The notes: generated from the sequence alone by a model not told the origin. A stretch of DNA of 41,851 nt from Haloarcula nitratireducens (GCF_019599505.1 NZ_RKLT01000025.1:1-41851); one strand, 5' to 3'. Shown: positions 1-8,403, counted from the first letter of the stretch. A program made the numbers and translations.

Positions 1-7
1 ACGGTCA

Positions 8-277
8 TTAGTTGCGCTTCTCTGGTTTCTGCGGAGGCTTCCCATTCCACACCCATTTTGCTGCAGCCGCTAGACCGTGGTCTGCGTAAACCCGCCGGAA
101 AGTCAGTACGAGATACAGTATCCCCAAACCAGCCAAGAGCCAAAGACCCCAGAGAATGACTTGATCGAAGCGCGAGTTGATTGGGAAGAGAAAGGGCAGC
201 CCACCGACGATTACGGCGAAACCGACTACTCCGACGGGTGGAATGGCCAGCTTTGTCGCTGACTCGCTATCAGCCAT
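8..277 (-). CDS. Small two-helix membrane protein
   Basis: An 89-residue protein of unknown function. Two hydrophobic segments are visible, at about residues 11-31 (VGVVGFAVIVGGLPFLFPI) and 39-60 (VILWGLWLLAGLGILYLVLTF), followed by a basic cytoplasmic-looking tail rich in K and R. It is therefore likely to be an integral membrane protein with both ends on the inside. A TATA-like element (tataatc on the plus strand, about 305-311) lies roughly 30 bases before the ATG at 277, which supports this start. The stop is 7 bases from the window edge, so any downstream partner cannot be seen. I do not recognise a family. Confidence 0.7.
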   Translation of the reverse strand: MADSESATKLAIPPVGVVGFAVIVGGLPFLFPINSRFDQVILWGLWLLAGLGILYLVLTFRRVYADHGLAAAAKWVWNGKPPQKPEKRN

Positions 278-1176
278 ATATGGTGATACATTGTCATCTA
301 TGGTTATAATCTCTCACCTCCACGAGGAAACTCCAGAAGAGACGCAGGTTAATAGACGGACAGAGTCAAGAGCAACAAACGACACTACGTTGGCAATCTC
401 TCACGCTCAGCTTGTAAGCCTGAGCAATATATCGGTATCTGGCTGCTTGAGGCGTGGGGTAGACAGATAGCCGAAAGACACCGGGTTTCCGGTGAACGAC
501 ATCGTGGGGCTGGCGGCAAGGAGCAAACGCCGGGAGGCTGGTGTGTGAGCAAAGTGGGACTGACAGACTGGCTGGATAAGTGCTCCTCCGTGTTATCGTA
601 TGCAGCGGCAGCAGCCGCCGCTGGGCGGCTGTGTGAAGTGGAGAGATGCCGGGAACGATAGTCCCGAATGGTGCTCCGGTAGATATACGAGTACGAGGAA
701 ACGTCCCTGAGCGTGTACCTCATTTCCAGACGAAAAGCGCGACGGGGTTCTAACTAGATTCTGCTACGGATATCTAAGTCGCTACAGATCAACAGAAGTT
801 CTCCGAAGAAAAGCAGGCAACGCTATTCCGGTGATAATTGACAGCACTAACACGCGTACCGCTGAAATCTTCCAGAGATAGCGAACCGGATAAACTACGC
901 TCGTATTGACGGCGACGGTGAGACAGAATCAGCACATTTTGAAAGCCCCACGGCGCTGGCGGTCGCTCAGCGACATCTCCTCGCTGCGCTCGGAGAGAGA
1001 TCGCTGACCCGACTACAGCAAGCGCCAGCGCCGTGCCCCTTTCAGTCCCATCCGACCAGACCAGCAGAACCCTTGGGACCGCCCTCCCTCGCCGGAACGA
1101 GGACGCTCACTGACTCACGGCTTCGCCGTTCGTCTCTCGCGGTCGTACGCGACCGCGCACCGTTCGCTGTGTTCCG

Positions 1177-1197
1177 GGCGCGGCCTCCGGCCGCGCC
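1177..1197. repeat. Perfect GC-rich hairpin
   Basis: GGCGCGGCC and its exact reverse complement are separated by the three bases TCC. It lies inside the structured spacer upstream of the OB-fold gene, over 200 bases before that gene's promoter, so it is not obviously an operator or a terminator of a recognised gene. Confidence 0.6.
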
Positions 1198-1400
1198 GGG
1201 CTTTCACCCATCCGGCACTCGGGCGGCCCCGCGGGATGCTCACGGAACCGCAACCGCACAAGATGTCCGCCGCCGTCGAGGGTATCCCACCAACTCGTAC
1301 TTATATACTAACTTCGTCTAAACTCGGAGTCGTAAAACTTCCTTTTGAGCGACTCTATAGCCACTCTATTCCACTTGAAGTAATCCAATTCAGTCGTTGG

Positions 1401-1410
1401 TTTTAAGTAA
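1401..1410 (+). promoter_or_regulatory. TATA box of OB-fold gene
   Basis: TTTTAAGTAA is centred about 23-27 bases before the ATG at 1428, the spacing expected for a leaderless haloarchaeal transcript. Confidence 0.6.
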
Positions 1411-1427
1411 CAGGCACCCATGGCCTT

Positions 1428-2579
1428 ATGTACGGGAAGACACGACACGCGGCGCTCACGAAGGTAGTTTCACGCCGCAGGAAATCGGGTGCTAGTACAC
1501 CCGACAAGTGTCTTTCCAAGGCACGAAAGACAATGTACGCTAACGACTCCGGCAGTAAGAAAGCATCGTCCGATATCGACCAGCAGCTGCAACTCGGCGC
1601 ACACGTCGACGGTGGCCCCGAGCATCTTCTCCAAGAAGTCGCCGAAACGGCGAACGGCGACGAACTCGATTACCGGCCTAACCGCGGCAGTGACTCGCGG
1701 GGCAACTATTACGCTCGCCAGAACGACTACGACTGGACCCGCTCGACCGATGTCGCCCCGGATCGCCGCCACGGCGAAACGCTGGCCGCCCAAGAGCAAC
1801 GCCACGGCGAAAACGCCGAACAGGCCCGCCACACCCAGACGGCCCGCGATGCCCACGGTGAGATCGACCGCGAAGCCTCGGCCCGCCAGCTCACTACTAG
1901 CGACCAAGAGCGACCCGACAATTTCGAGGCAGAACCAGATCCACGCGCCGAGATGGAGGCCGACGCACTGGCCGACGTGAATCAAGACGCTACCACGGTC
2001 AGCGACCAGACGGGTATCAGCCACGCCGCGGCAAGCCGCCTCGTCGCCGGCCACACGACCGAGAGTGATTCGCGCTTCGACGGTGTCTTCGGCGCACTCA
2101 CGGCCGCTCGCGCCGCGATGAACGCGCCGGTCCCGGTCGGGGACATGAATCCCCATGGCTACGAAGCTACGATCGAGGGAACGGTCACGCATCTGATTGA
2201 GGACCCCGCCGCATCGAATCAGTATCAGGTGGCGTACGTCGAGGACGACGATGGCGACACGGCGAAGGTGACGGTCTGGGTCAAGTCCGTCCACGGTGGC
2301 GCGATGGTCCGGACCCTCCACGAAGGCGACCGCGTGCGCATCTGTGCGGGCAAGCCCGGCGAGTACAACGGACTGAAGACGCTGGCCGTGACGAGCAATA
2401 CGACCATGTGTATTCTCGAACGCGGTGACGGTCCCGCCCCGACCGGCGACTGTCGCGCGTCGTTCGGCTGTTCTGGTGAGAGTCCTCGACTGGCCTCTTG
2501 GGACGTAGAGGCAGACGCCCATGCATGGGCGAATCGGATGGACACGGCAAAGGCAGTTGAGGTGACGCTGGCCGACTAA
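1428..2579 (+). CDS. OB-fold (RPA/SSB-like) DNA-binding protein
   Basis: A 383-residue hydrophilic protein. Residues about 75-190 are a low-complexity stretch rich in R, H, E, Q and A (repeats such as RHGET and RHGEN). Residues about 245-335 form a recognisable OB fold like that of replication protein A/SOSS-type proteins: a GTVTHLIEDP strand, then AKVTVWVKS, GDRVRICAGKPGEYNGLKTLAVTS. It probably binds single-stranded DNA or RNA through this domain. The ATG at 1428 is preferred because a TATA box precedes it by about 25 bases; an internal ATG at 1533 would only shorten the tail. Similar OB-domain proteins are common on haloarchaeal plasmids, often between structured GC-rich spacers as here. 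The precise role is unknown. Confidence 0.75.
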   Translation: MYGKTRHAALTKVVSRRRKSGASTPDKCLSKARKTMYANDSGSKKASSDIDQQLQLGAHVDGGPEHLLQEVAETANGDELDYRPNRGSDSRGNYYARQNDYDWTRSTDVAPDRRHGETLAAQEQRHGENAEQARHTQTARDAHGEIDREASARQLTTSDQERPDNFEAEPDPRAEMEADALADVNQDATTVSDQTGISHAAASRLVAGHTTESDSRFDGVFGALTAARAAMNAPVPVGDMNPHGYEATIEGTVTHLIEDPAASNQYQVAYVEDDDGDTAKVTVWVKSVHGGAMVRTLHEGDRVRICAGKPGEYNGLKTLAVTSNTTMCILERGDGPAPTGDCRASFGCSGESPRLASWDVEADAHAWANRMDTAKAVEVTLAD

Positions 2580-3190
2580 CCCCGACCTCGGTCGGCTTCG
2601 CCGTCGAGGCAGGCCGCCCGGTCGGCGCTGAGGCCACCTCGCGCACGCGGCCTCGTCGCCGCCCACTGGCACAGCGGGGCGGCGACGAGCCAACCACGCG
2701 CACGGACTGGGGCTGGGGCCGCAAACGGCGTCAACGTGGGTCAGTCAGGCCGGGCATCCAGCGTGATCGGGCCTCTGGTGGGACGCTCCCGTGGGCCAGC
2801 CAGTGGGGCAATGGGAGATATCGGGCTAGTGTTTTCGACAGCGCGCGTCGCCACCGGAAGACTCACTCTGTTCGTCTTCCGAGCCCTCGTTCGCTAGCGC
2901 TCACGAGGACGACGGAGCGCTGCGCTCGGCGCAACGCGCGCCTCGCGGCGGTCCACCGTGCCTGCAGTGGCGGGCACGGTCCCTATATACCGTGCGTTCG
3001 GCAGGGTTTTCTCTAGATCGTCTCGCTGGTATCGCGATTTCGGACAGCTACTTGCGCTGAACTCATCTTTTGGTCACTCGCAAGATCTGTTACACTCCCG
3101 GCTACCAAAACAAGAGAGTCCCACAATCAGAGCATTCAACACTCGCCGCACCTAGGTTTAACACCGAGGAACGTCTCGAGAAAATCAGCT
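2580..3190. other. GC-rich structured spacer
   Basis: No gene is supported. The stretch mirrors the spacer upstream of the OB-fold gene: it is GC-rich and dyad-filled up to about 2990, including ACCGTGCC/GGGCACGGT arms around 2956-2981, then becomes ordinary AT-richer sequence. A TATA-like GGTTTAAC at 3153-3160 probably serves the protease gene at 3191. Confidence 0.5.
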
Positions 3191-4452
3191 ATGCCAGAGT
3201 ACATCGACCCAGGTGTCACAAAGCTTCGAGACAGCAGTAGTGACGACACCATCACGCTGCTACTGGGCGTCTCTGGCGACCGTGAGGAGTTCATAGCCCG
3301 TGTTGAACAGCTCGATGCAACAGTTAACGCGTCCCTTGGTCAGGCAACAGTGCGTGTGACCTGCCCGAAGGCGACCGTGAGTGAACTATGCGAACTTGAT
3401 GGACTGAAATCGATCGAGCTTGAGCGGGAGGACGTCCGAGCGCTTGATGAGGGAAACGATCGATCCCGCCGGCGTGTGACTCGCTCCTAGACTTACGCCA
3501 GTTCGTTTTCGACTCCTCTGCTGTCACACTCAATCTCCAGTCTTCGACCCACGAAGGTGAGACTATCCAGATTGGGCTCGTCGATTCAGTGCTCGAACCA
3601 ACCGCTGCACTGGCCGATACGCTCGATATCGACCAGCGGCTGAACTACGTCGCTGATGACGCACCTGACACCACTGGCCACGGCGAAGACGTGCTTGAGT
3701 TACTGGGGTATTTTGCGCCTGCTGCGACGTTCAGTCTGTACCGAGTCGTGGCGGCACACGGGACTGCCAAGCGGGGGAATCTTGTTCAGGCAATCGCAGA
3801 CGCGAGCAGTCACAACATCGATATCCTGAATCTCTCTGTCGGGATTCATCACCACGAAGAACCCACTGGAGATTGCGGTGGGCACTGCCGTATCGCCGAC
3901 GAGGCGCGGCTTGCTATTGAGAGTGGAACCGCGGTCGTCGCCGCGGCAGGAAATCGAGAGAAGGACAATCCACTCGCAGTCCACTGTCCGGCGCGCCTCA
4001 CTACTGCGATTACTGTCGGCGGGTTCGTCTCTCACTGCCGAGCCGACCTGCTCGATTCACCAGCATCTGGACAGTACTGGGTTGACAACGATACCGAACT
4101 CGTTGGCCCATTTTGTGGCCAACGCGGGTGTGGTCCAACCAAGCAGTGCGAGGAGTACCGCTATGAAAAGCCCTGGCAGGGAAACGTCTCTTTCCATAAT
4201 GCTGTGCCTGACGTGCTGGCTCCAGTTCATCATCCAGCCGGAACAGACACCGATCCAGTGCTCCAGTCTGGGACGAGTTTCGGGACGCCAATCGTCTCAG
4301 GGTCGCTTGCGACCCTCCTTAGCGACCTCCCCGACAGTGAACCCGACCCTTCACCTACGCAGTTACGGCAGGCCGTCTCGATGGGAGCGACCGACATCGA
4401 TGAAGGAACAGTGCCGAAATTTGATGCTGGTGGAACGCGGGAGCTGCTGTAG
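3191..4452 (+). pseudogene. Subtilisin-like (S8) protease, frameshifted
   Basis: Two adjacent reading frames together encode one serine protease. The first (3191-3490, 99 residues) resembles an I9-type pro-domain. The second continues in another frame from about 3451 to 4452. Catalytic residues of family S8 are visible in the second part: Asp in IGLVDSVLEP (codon 3583-3585), His in TTGHGED (3679-3681), oxyanion Asn in AAAGNRE (3952-3954) and Ser in SGTSFGTP (4276-4278). A cysteine-rich insert (FCGQRGCGPTKQC) lies between Asn and Ser. The catalytic Asp is upstream of the only usable start (GTG 3589) in the second frame, so that frame alone could not make an active enzyme. Either the gene is inactivated by a single-base shift near 3451-3480, the sequence has an error, or the ribosome shifts frame. 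No signal peptide is seen, so it would act inside the cell. Confidence 0.75.
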
Positions 4453-4735
4453 CCTCTTTTACTTGCCGTGACTCCGAAAGTTGCGAGTCCGTTACGGACT
4501 CACAGCTGAGATTGCGGTAGGTGCGAGGTATCCATCCATGCACTGGACCGCAATCCATGCAGCTAGACGTGACACCAAGAGTAAAACATTGCTGTGAGCA
4601 GTAGGCCGAGGTGGTTGATACACTCCCTCCCGAGCAGCGTTCAGTGTGACGCGGTACGGAAACTTCGCCGCAGTAGGGCGGAGACGTGACTTGTTCGCCA
4701 ACAAACATATGAGAGAGCGACGCATATTAGATCTC

Positions 4736-5029
4736 ATGCACGACCTCACTGGGTTCCAACGAGATCTGCTGTATGTCGTCTCTGGCCTCGATGAGCCTCA
4801 TGGCCTTGCCATTAAGGATGAACTTGAGGACTACTACGAACAGGAGATTCACCATGGACGACTTTACCCGAATCTCGATACACTCGTGGAAAAGGGCCTC
4901 GTCGAGAAAGGTGAGCAAGACCGGCGAACGAATATCTACTCACTCACTCGGCGTGGCCGCCGAGAACTTGAGGCCCGCAACGACTGGGAACGCAAATACG
5001 TAGAACCTGCAGAGACCTCGGCTGCATAG
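4736..5029 (+). CDS. PadR-family transcriptional regulator
   Basis: A 97-residue winged-helix repressor of the PadR type, in the short form common in haloarchaea. Diagnostic stretches are LTGFQRDLLYVVSGLDEPHG, the recognition region EIHHGRLYPNLDTLVEKGLVEKG, and the wing DRRTNIYSLTRRGRREL. PadR proteins bind DNA as dimers and usually respond to small molecules or control transporters. The start at ATG 4736 (MHDLTGFQ) matches the usual family N-terminus and has a TATA-like acaaacatat at 4701-4710, about 30 bases ahead. Alternative in-frame starts at 4709 and 4646 would add residues not typical of the family. It stands alone, so its target genes are unclear. Confidence 0.88.
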   Translation: MHDLTGFQRDLLYVVSGLDEPHGLAIKDELEDYYEQEIHHGRLYPNLDTLVEKGLVEKGEQDRRTNIYSLTRRGRRELEARNDWERKYVEPAETSAA

Positions 5030-5128
5030 ATACGCTTAGAGAGGTTCTCTAGCCCCTCGCAAGTTGTTCCGATTCGACGAAGGTGACGCTGTTCTGCCCT
5101 TCTTAGCAAACTGATCGGAGACTGGCCG

Positions 5129-5281
5129 CTATTCGGGTTTCACGACGTCTTCACAGGTCGGACATTCGGCCCAGATGCCCGTCGTCCCATCATCTTGCTC
5201 ATACTCAACTAATAGCCACGCTGGAGTAATGTCTGCATCGCAGTCCGGACACCGACCAAGTATCGACGTATCACGAGTCAT
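5129..5281 (-). CDS. DUF7837-like small zinc-binding protein
   Basis: A 50-residue protein with two CxxC pairs, GRCPDCDADI and WAECPTCEDVV, spaced as in a zinc ribbon, with a conserved middle AWLLVEYEQDDGTTGIWAECP. This resembles the haloarchaeal putative zinc-binding family DUF7837. The start at ATG 5281 (MTRDTSILGRCPDC) matches the usual length of that family; a longer in-frame start at 5359 would add 26 residues without clear conservation. The function is unknown; such proteins may bind nucleic acid or partner proteins. It is convergent with the PadR gene and followed upstream by another small cysteine-containing gene on the same strand. Confidence 0.7.
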   Translation of the reverse strand: MTRDTSILGRCPDCDADITPAWLLVEYEQDDGTTGIWAECPTCEDVVKPE

Positions 5282-5394
5282 GTCTTGGGGAGGTATGGGT
5301 ACCAGTCTCCACGTTCCCTCATTCTGGAATGGCTTCCGTAGTAAGTGTTGGGTGGGCAATAATTCAAGCCGCGAGTAGCCGAATACCAGATAGA

Positions 5395-5652
5395 TTAGAG
5401 TTCATCCGGATCAAGTTCCTGCAGTCGATCCCGGCGAATATGCGTACTTTCACCTTCTGAGACGCCACCTGTATCAGCAGTGCCTGCACAGAGTGAGCAG
5501 TCAGGCCAGTGATCGGGAAGTTTCTCACGCGTCGTCTCTCGAATTTCTGTGGCCTGCCGGAGCGGCTGGCAGTCTGGGTCCGTGTGGATGTGTATGGATG
5601 TTCCAACGCCGACTGGCCCTCGTTTCTTGATCCAGACTGTCTCACTCGACAT
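5395..5652 (-). CDS. Small hypothetical protein with Cys pairs
   Basis: An 85-residue protein starting MSSETVWIKKRGPVGVG. It contains DPDCQPL and DCSLCAG, so it may bind a metal, though only three cysteines are present. The start at 5652 is chosen because a TATA-like tactatatga (5674-5683, plus strand) lies about 27 bases upstream. The frame is open for 21 more codons to 5715, but the promoter would then sit inside the gene. I do not recognise a family. It lies about 110 bases upstream of the DUF7837-like gene on the same strand. Confidence 0.6.
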   Translation of the reverse strand: MSSETVWIKKRGPVGVGTSIHIHTDPDCQPLRQATEIRETTREKLPDHWPDCSLCAGTADTGGVSEGESTHIRRDRLQELDPDEL

Positions 5653-5795
5653 TGATTCAATGCTATGGTCGCGTACTATATGAATGGGCTTACGCATTTT
5701 GGCTACCGAAAGCACAGGGTATCCGAATGGATTGTTGCTGGACTGCGTACATCGATAGCGACGGACTCCAATTTACTAGGAGAGTGGGTTCATTG

Positions 5796-5837
5796 CTAAC
5801 CAACAGAATCGGCCTTTCGCTGGATAGTGTTGGTTAG
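5796..5837. repeat. TAACCAACA inverted repeat, copy 1
   Basis: CTAACCAACA (5796-5805) and TGTTGGTTAG (5828-5837) are perfect inverted arms around a 22-base spacer. A close relative with the same arm core and near-identical spacing occurs at 33649-33689. It looks like an operator or a recombination site; no intact gene follows it here. Confidence 0.55.
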
Positions 5838-5927
5838 TGGTGGCTCGTATCGCTGGGTAGCTGACCTAGTCCATATTTGGTGGTGGGGAAGGGAAGATGG
5901 AGTTCACCTCATAGCCGGTGCTTCACA

Positions 5928-6210
5928 TCATAGCGAAGTACGCAGCTGAACGAGAAGTCTCTGAATCTCACGACCACGAGAGCTCTCAAGTCGGTCCGAA
6001 ACGAAATGTTGGTTTTCAGCCAATTCGATGCCAGGAAGGTCGGGGAGATAGGTCTGGAAATTCTTTACAAGCGTGCTGACAACAGCTCCACAGGCAAGGA
6101 GTGAGACTGGGTTTTCGCTGCATGATGCACTCGGTTACAATGTGGTGGTCGGCATCGTTCTGAGACCGAGCGAAGCGCGACACTTGTGGGTCTGCCAGCC
6201 AGTCGAGGCA
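5928..6210 (-). pseudogene. Decayed gene remnant, unknown family
   Basis: Two minus-strand frames join into a protein-like sequence. The upstream frame (about 6210-6115) reads CLDWLADPQVSRFARSQ then NDADHHIVTECIMQ. After a one-base shift near 6113-6118 the next frame reads ENPVSLLACGAVVSTLVKN, then LAENQHFVSDRLESSRGREI and QRLLVQLRTSL, ending at 5928-5930. Composition and flow look like a true C-terminal region rather than noise. There is no start codon or promoter, so this is a remnant. The parent family is not recognised. Confidence 0.45.
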
Positions 6211-6796
6211 GGGGGTTGTTCACAGGATCGACGTGAGTGAGAGCAGTCTATCTATTGAGGCACTCCTCGGTTGAGTGCATCGGCGTGCGGTGGTTTCATC
6301 TCTGATCTATAAGAGGTTCAATAGCCACCGAAATACAAATCGATGACGGGGGGTGAGCCACCTATTGACTGCCCTTGGCAAAACACTCCCAATCTCGATA
6401 TGTTTGTTCGGCTACTATCTCGATTACCGCACCAACCTGTGGGCAAGATAAAGAGTCACGTTGTTTTTGACTCATCCGGCTGCCGTCTTGCGGTTTCCCG
6501 CAAGTCACGACAAATATTTCCTATTAAGATGTGAGTCAGACGCTCGTTGTCTTGTGATTTCAGAGAAAGATACATCCGAAGAAGTGATTCTACTGAAAGC
6601 ATGATAATTTGGAGGGTCGGATGCAGCTAGTTTGGCTCAGAGGAAGGGGCCAATGAGGGGCCACTCTAGTACGAGGAACACTGAATAGTTAGATATCTAT
6701 GAATAACATGCGGGGTTCTAGGAACTAACGAGGAACTGAGCAACCTTCTACAACCAGCTCGAAAACGAGAACGAAACAGCCGCGTAGAGTCAGGAG

Positions 6797-7596
6797 TTAC
6801 ATGAAGTCAGCTGCGTCGAACTCGTCATCATCAGCCTCAGAAGTAGTATCATTATTGGACCCTTCTGGGGGCGCTGACTCAGACGCTTGTGACTGATCAT
6901 CGGCATCTGGATCGGGGGTCACTTTCTCCGAGTCATCCTCCGCAGATGGAGAGGATTCGGCACCGTCTAATAAATTTTCAGAAGACTGGTGATTTTCCGA
7001 TTCATCGCCTTGGTTTGACGAAGGAGTATCATCGCTTCCGGAGGAGTGTGGCGAGTCCAATTCCTCCTCGAACAGCGACTCGGAATCTTCGCTCTCAGCA
7101 TCTATCTCCGATAGAGAAGTTGAAGCAGTATTCTGCGCAGTAGTGCGATAGCTTTCACGGAATGACTGGCTCATCTGGAGCACTGTAGTCCGTTTATCGA
7201 TCTCGTCGAGAACCTCGGTCGGTGTGAGGTCAGTCTCGTCAGCAAGTTCGACGAGGAGGTCCCGTATTTCGATGGTGGCTCTACGTCCATCGGGTAAGTC
7301 CAGAATGCGCCGATCCAGCATCGTCCCCAGATCCGAGAGCGCGTCGACGTCAAGCCGTGAGAGTGCATCTCGCCACCGGCGGTCACTATACGTGAGAAAT
7401 GGCGTCTCGTCGACATCGGCGGCCGCCCAAACGTCCGGATCAGTCGCAGTAGTGGACGGTTGCGTGTCTGCACTCTCCGTGGAACCCCGTGTGCTCGATG
7501 AACTGTTTGAGCATCCGTAGCCCGCTATCTGTCTCAGTGACGTTCGAGAAGCTCTACGTCTCCACTATCATGCACAGCGACCAATTCATCGCACAA
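6797..7596 (-). pseudogene. Acidic protein gene downstream of TBP, frame broken twice
   Basis: The longest clean open part is 6797-7321 (174 residues): a folded-looking N-terminal part (MLDRRILDLPDGRRATIE, ELADETDLTPTEVLDEIDKR) and a long disordered acidic tail rich in S, D and E. The same frame is plainly coding well upstream of its first ATG (DPDVWAAADVDETPFLTYSD, RRWRDALSRLDVDALSDLG) to about 7485. Two one-base shifts then link it to MLKQFIEHTG / TETDSGLR (shift at the CCCC run 7485-7488) and to LCDELVAVHDSGDVELLER (shift near 7537-7540), reaching the TBP stop. So the gene seems to have been a longer partner of TBP, starting near TTG 7594-7596 or overlapping TBP. I do not recognise the family. 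Confidence 0.6.
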
Positions 7597-7598
7597 AC

Positions 7599-8159
7599 TC
7601 AGTCCAGTAACCCGAGATCGCTCAGCCGATCTTCGATTACGGTGAGCGCGTCTTCGGCATCGCTCAATTGCTTGCCACCCGTGATGACGAGTTTCCCGCT
7701 GCCGAACAGTAGTGCCACGACATCTGGCTCGTCGAGTCGATAGACCAGTCCTGGGAATTGCTCTGGCTCGTACTCGATATGCTCGAGACCGAGCCCGATC
7801 GCAATCGCATTCAAATTCAAGTTCGCCTTTAGATCAGCGCTCGAGACGACATTCTGGATATCGATCGTTGGTGAGTCGTCAACCTCGACGCCCAAACTAC
7901 GGAGTTCATCAAAGACTTGTCCGAGGGCAGTCTCGACAGCGTCTACGCTTTTGGCCCCGGTACACACCACTTTTCCTGAGCGGAAAATCAGCGCCGCGGC
8001 CTTGGGATCGTGCATCCGATAGACGAGACCGGGGAAATTCTCGGGATCGTAGTCACTTCCTTCTAGGTCCATTGCAAGTGAGTCGAGATCAAGTTCCTGG
8101 CCGATATCACTAGATGCGACGATGTTCTCTACCTTGATCGACTCCGCTGAGAGACTCAT
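7599..8159 (-). CDS. tbp: TATA-binding protein (TBP)
   Basis: A 186-residue general transcription factor. The two pseudo-symmetric TBP repeats are clear: IKVENIVASSDIGQELDLDS ... DPENFPGLVYRMHDPKAAAL ... FRSGKVVCTGAKSVDAV, and IDIQNVVSSADLKANLNLNA ... EPEQFPGLVYRLDEPDVVAL ... FGSGKLVITGGKQLSDAEDA. It binds TATA boxes and recruits TFB and RNA polymerase. The start at ATG 8159 gives the normal haloarchaeal length, and a GTTTTAAG box (minus strand, 8184-8192) lies about 27 bases upstream. The frame is open further upstream, but that stretch overlaps the histone-fold gene. Extra TBP copies on plasmids are well known in haloarchaea and may direct subsets of promoters. Confidence 0.95.
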   Translation of the reverse strand: MSLSAESIKVENIVASSDIGQELDLDSLAMDLEGSDYDPENFPGLVYRMHDPKAAALIFRSGKVVCTGAKSVDAVETALGQVFDELRSLGVEVDDSPTIDIQNVVSSADLKANLNLNAIAIGLGLEHIEYEPEQFPGLVYRLDEPDVVALLFGSGKLVITGGKQLSDAEDALTVIEDRLSDLGLLD

Positions 8160-8183
8160 AGTCGTACCGTGCTCCCACGACCC

Positions 8184-8192
8184 TCTTAAAAC
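8184..8192 (-). promoter_or_regulatory. TATA box of tbp
   Basis: CTTAAAAC on the plus strand reads GTTTTAAG on the coding strand, about 27 bases before the ATG at 8159. Confidence 0.65.
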
Positions 8193-8238
8193 AGGGCCTG
8201 GTTCAGCGCAGACGAGACAAAAATTGGTTGAGTGTCCC

Positions 8239-8403
8239 TTAGAGGTCGCGTGCTTGGACCGTCTTCCGGTCGTTGGCTTCAGCTCGCTGGGCAGCGTCTT
8301 CGAGCCGTTCAGCGACTTCCTCGTCAAGTGCCTCGTAGAAATCTGCCGAGACATTGTGCTCAGACAGTGCATCCTTCACCGCGGCTTTGACAATTAGCGA
8401 CAT
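8239..8403 (-). CDS. DUF1931-like histone-fold small protein
   Basis: A 54-residue gene hidden under a longer spurious frame. It reads MSLIVKAAVKDALSEHNVSA, DFYEALDEEVAERLEDAAQR, AEANDRKTVQARDL. This matches the short haloarchaeal DUF1931/histone-fold family (IVKAAVK start, ANDRKTVQxRDL end), which resembles half of a histone or NF-Y/HAP3-type fold and probably binds DNA or a partner. A strong TATA box, ctatataag at 8428-8436, is centred about 27 bases before the ATG. It is co-oriented with TBP and 79 bases upstream of it, each with its own promoter, so together they form a small transcription/chromatin module. Confidence 0.88.
   Translation of the reverse strand: MSLIVKAAVKDALSEHNVSADFYEALDEEVAERLEDAAQRAEANDRKTVQARDL

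Larger units (their letters stand above)
278..1427. other. Long spacer with GC-rich dyads
   Basis: No convincing gene is seen in about 1.15 kb. The distal half is GC-rich and full of dyads. An 11-base perfect inverted repeat (CGGCGCTGGCG, 951-961 and 1023-1033) extends to about 18 of 21 matching bases when the flanking GAAAG/CTTTC ends are included. GGTCGTACGCGACC sits at 1141-1154, and a perfect 9-base stem with a TCC loop at 1177-1197. This type of spacer is common beside haloarchaeal accessory genes, and the function is not known to me. The first half (300-900) contains short open frames that look like noise. Confidence 0.55.
5653..6796. other. Spacer with relics, no intact gene
   Basis: More than 1.1 kb with no intact gene. 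It holds an inverted repeat at 5796-5837, a decayed coding stretch on the minus strand at 5928-6210, and a weak open frame at 6343-6534 (63 codons, with ctataagagg about 30 bases upstream) that I do not accept as a gene. A short open tail at about 6742-6786 (ATFYNQLENENETAA) ends just before the convergent acidic gene and may be a fragment of another lost gene. Confidence 0.5.

Noticed and set aside
490..720. Possible structured RNA (a GAGGAAACGTCC stretch recalls RNase P RNA)
   Set aside because: Only a short motif fits; the flanking conserved regions of RNase P RNA are absent and the motif has an extra base.
385..723. 112-codon open frame on the minus strand
   Set aside because: Composition is Ser/Arg/Pro-rich with poly-Ala, no promoter at the right distance and no family resemblance; typical of chance frames in this spacer.
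1073..1321. 82-codon plus-strand frame in the GC-rich spacer
   Set aside because: It runs straight through hairpins and has no TATA box; it is a by-product of high GC content.
1470..2693. 407-codon frame antisense to the OB-fold gene
   Set aside because: A shadow of the real gene: the opposite strand has the OB fold, acidic composition and a promoter.
6343..6534. 63-codon frame with a TATA-like box about 30 bases upstream
   Set aside because: No family resemblance and weak coding character; the promoter-like sequence alone is not enough.
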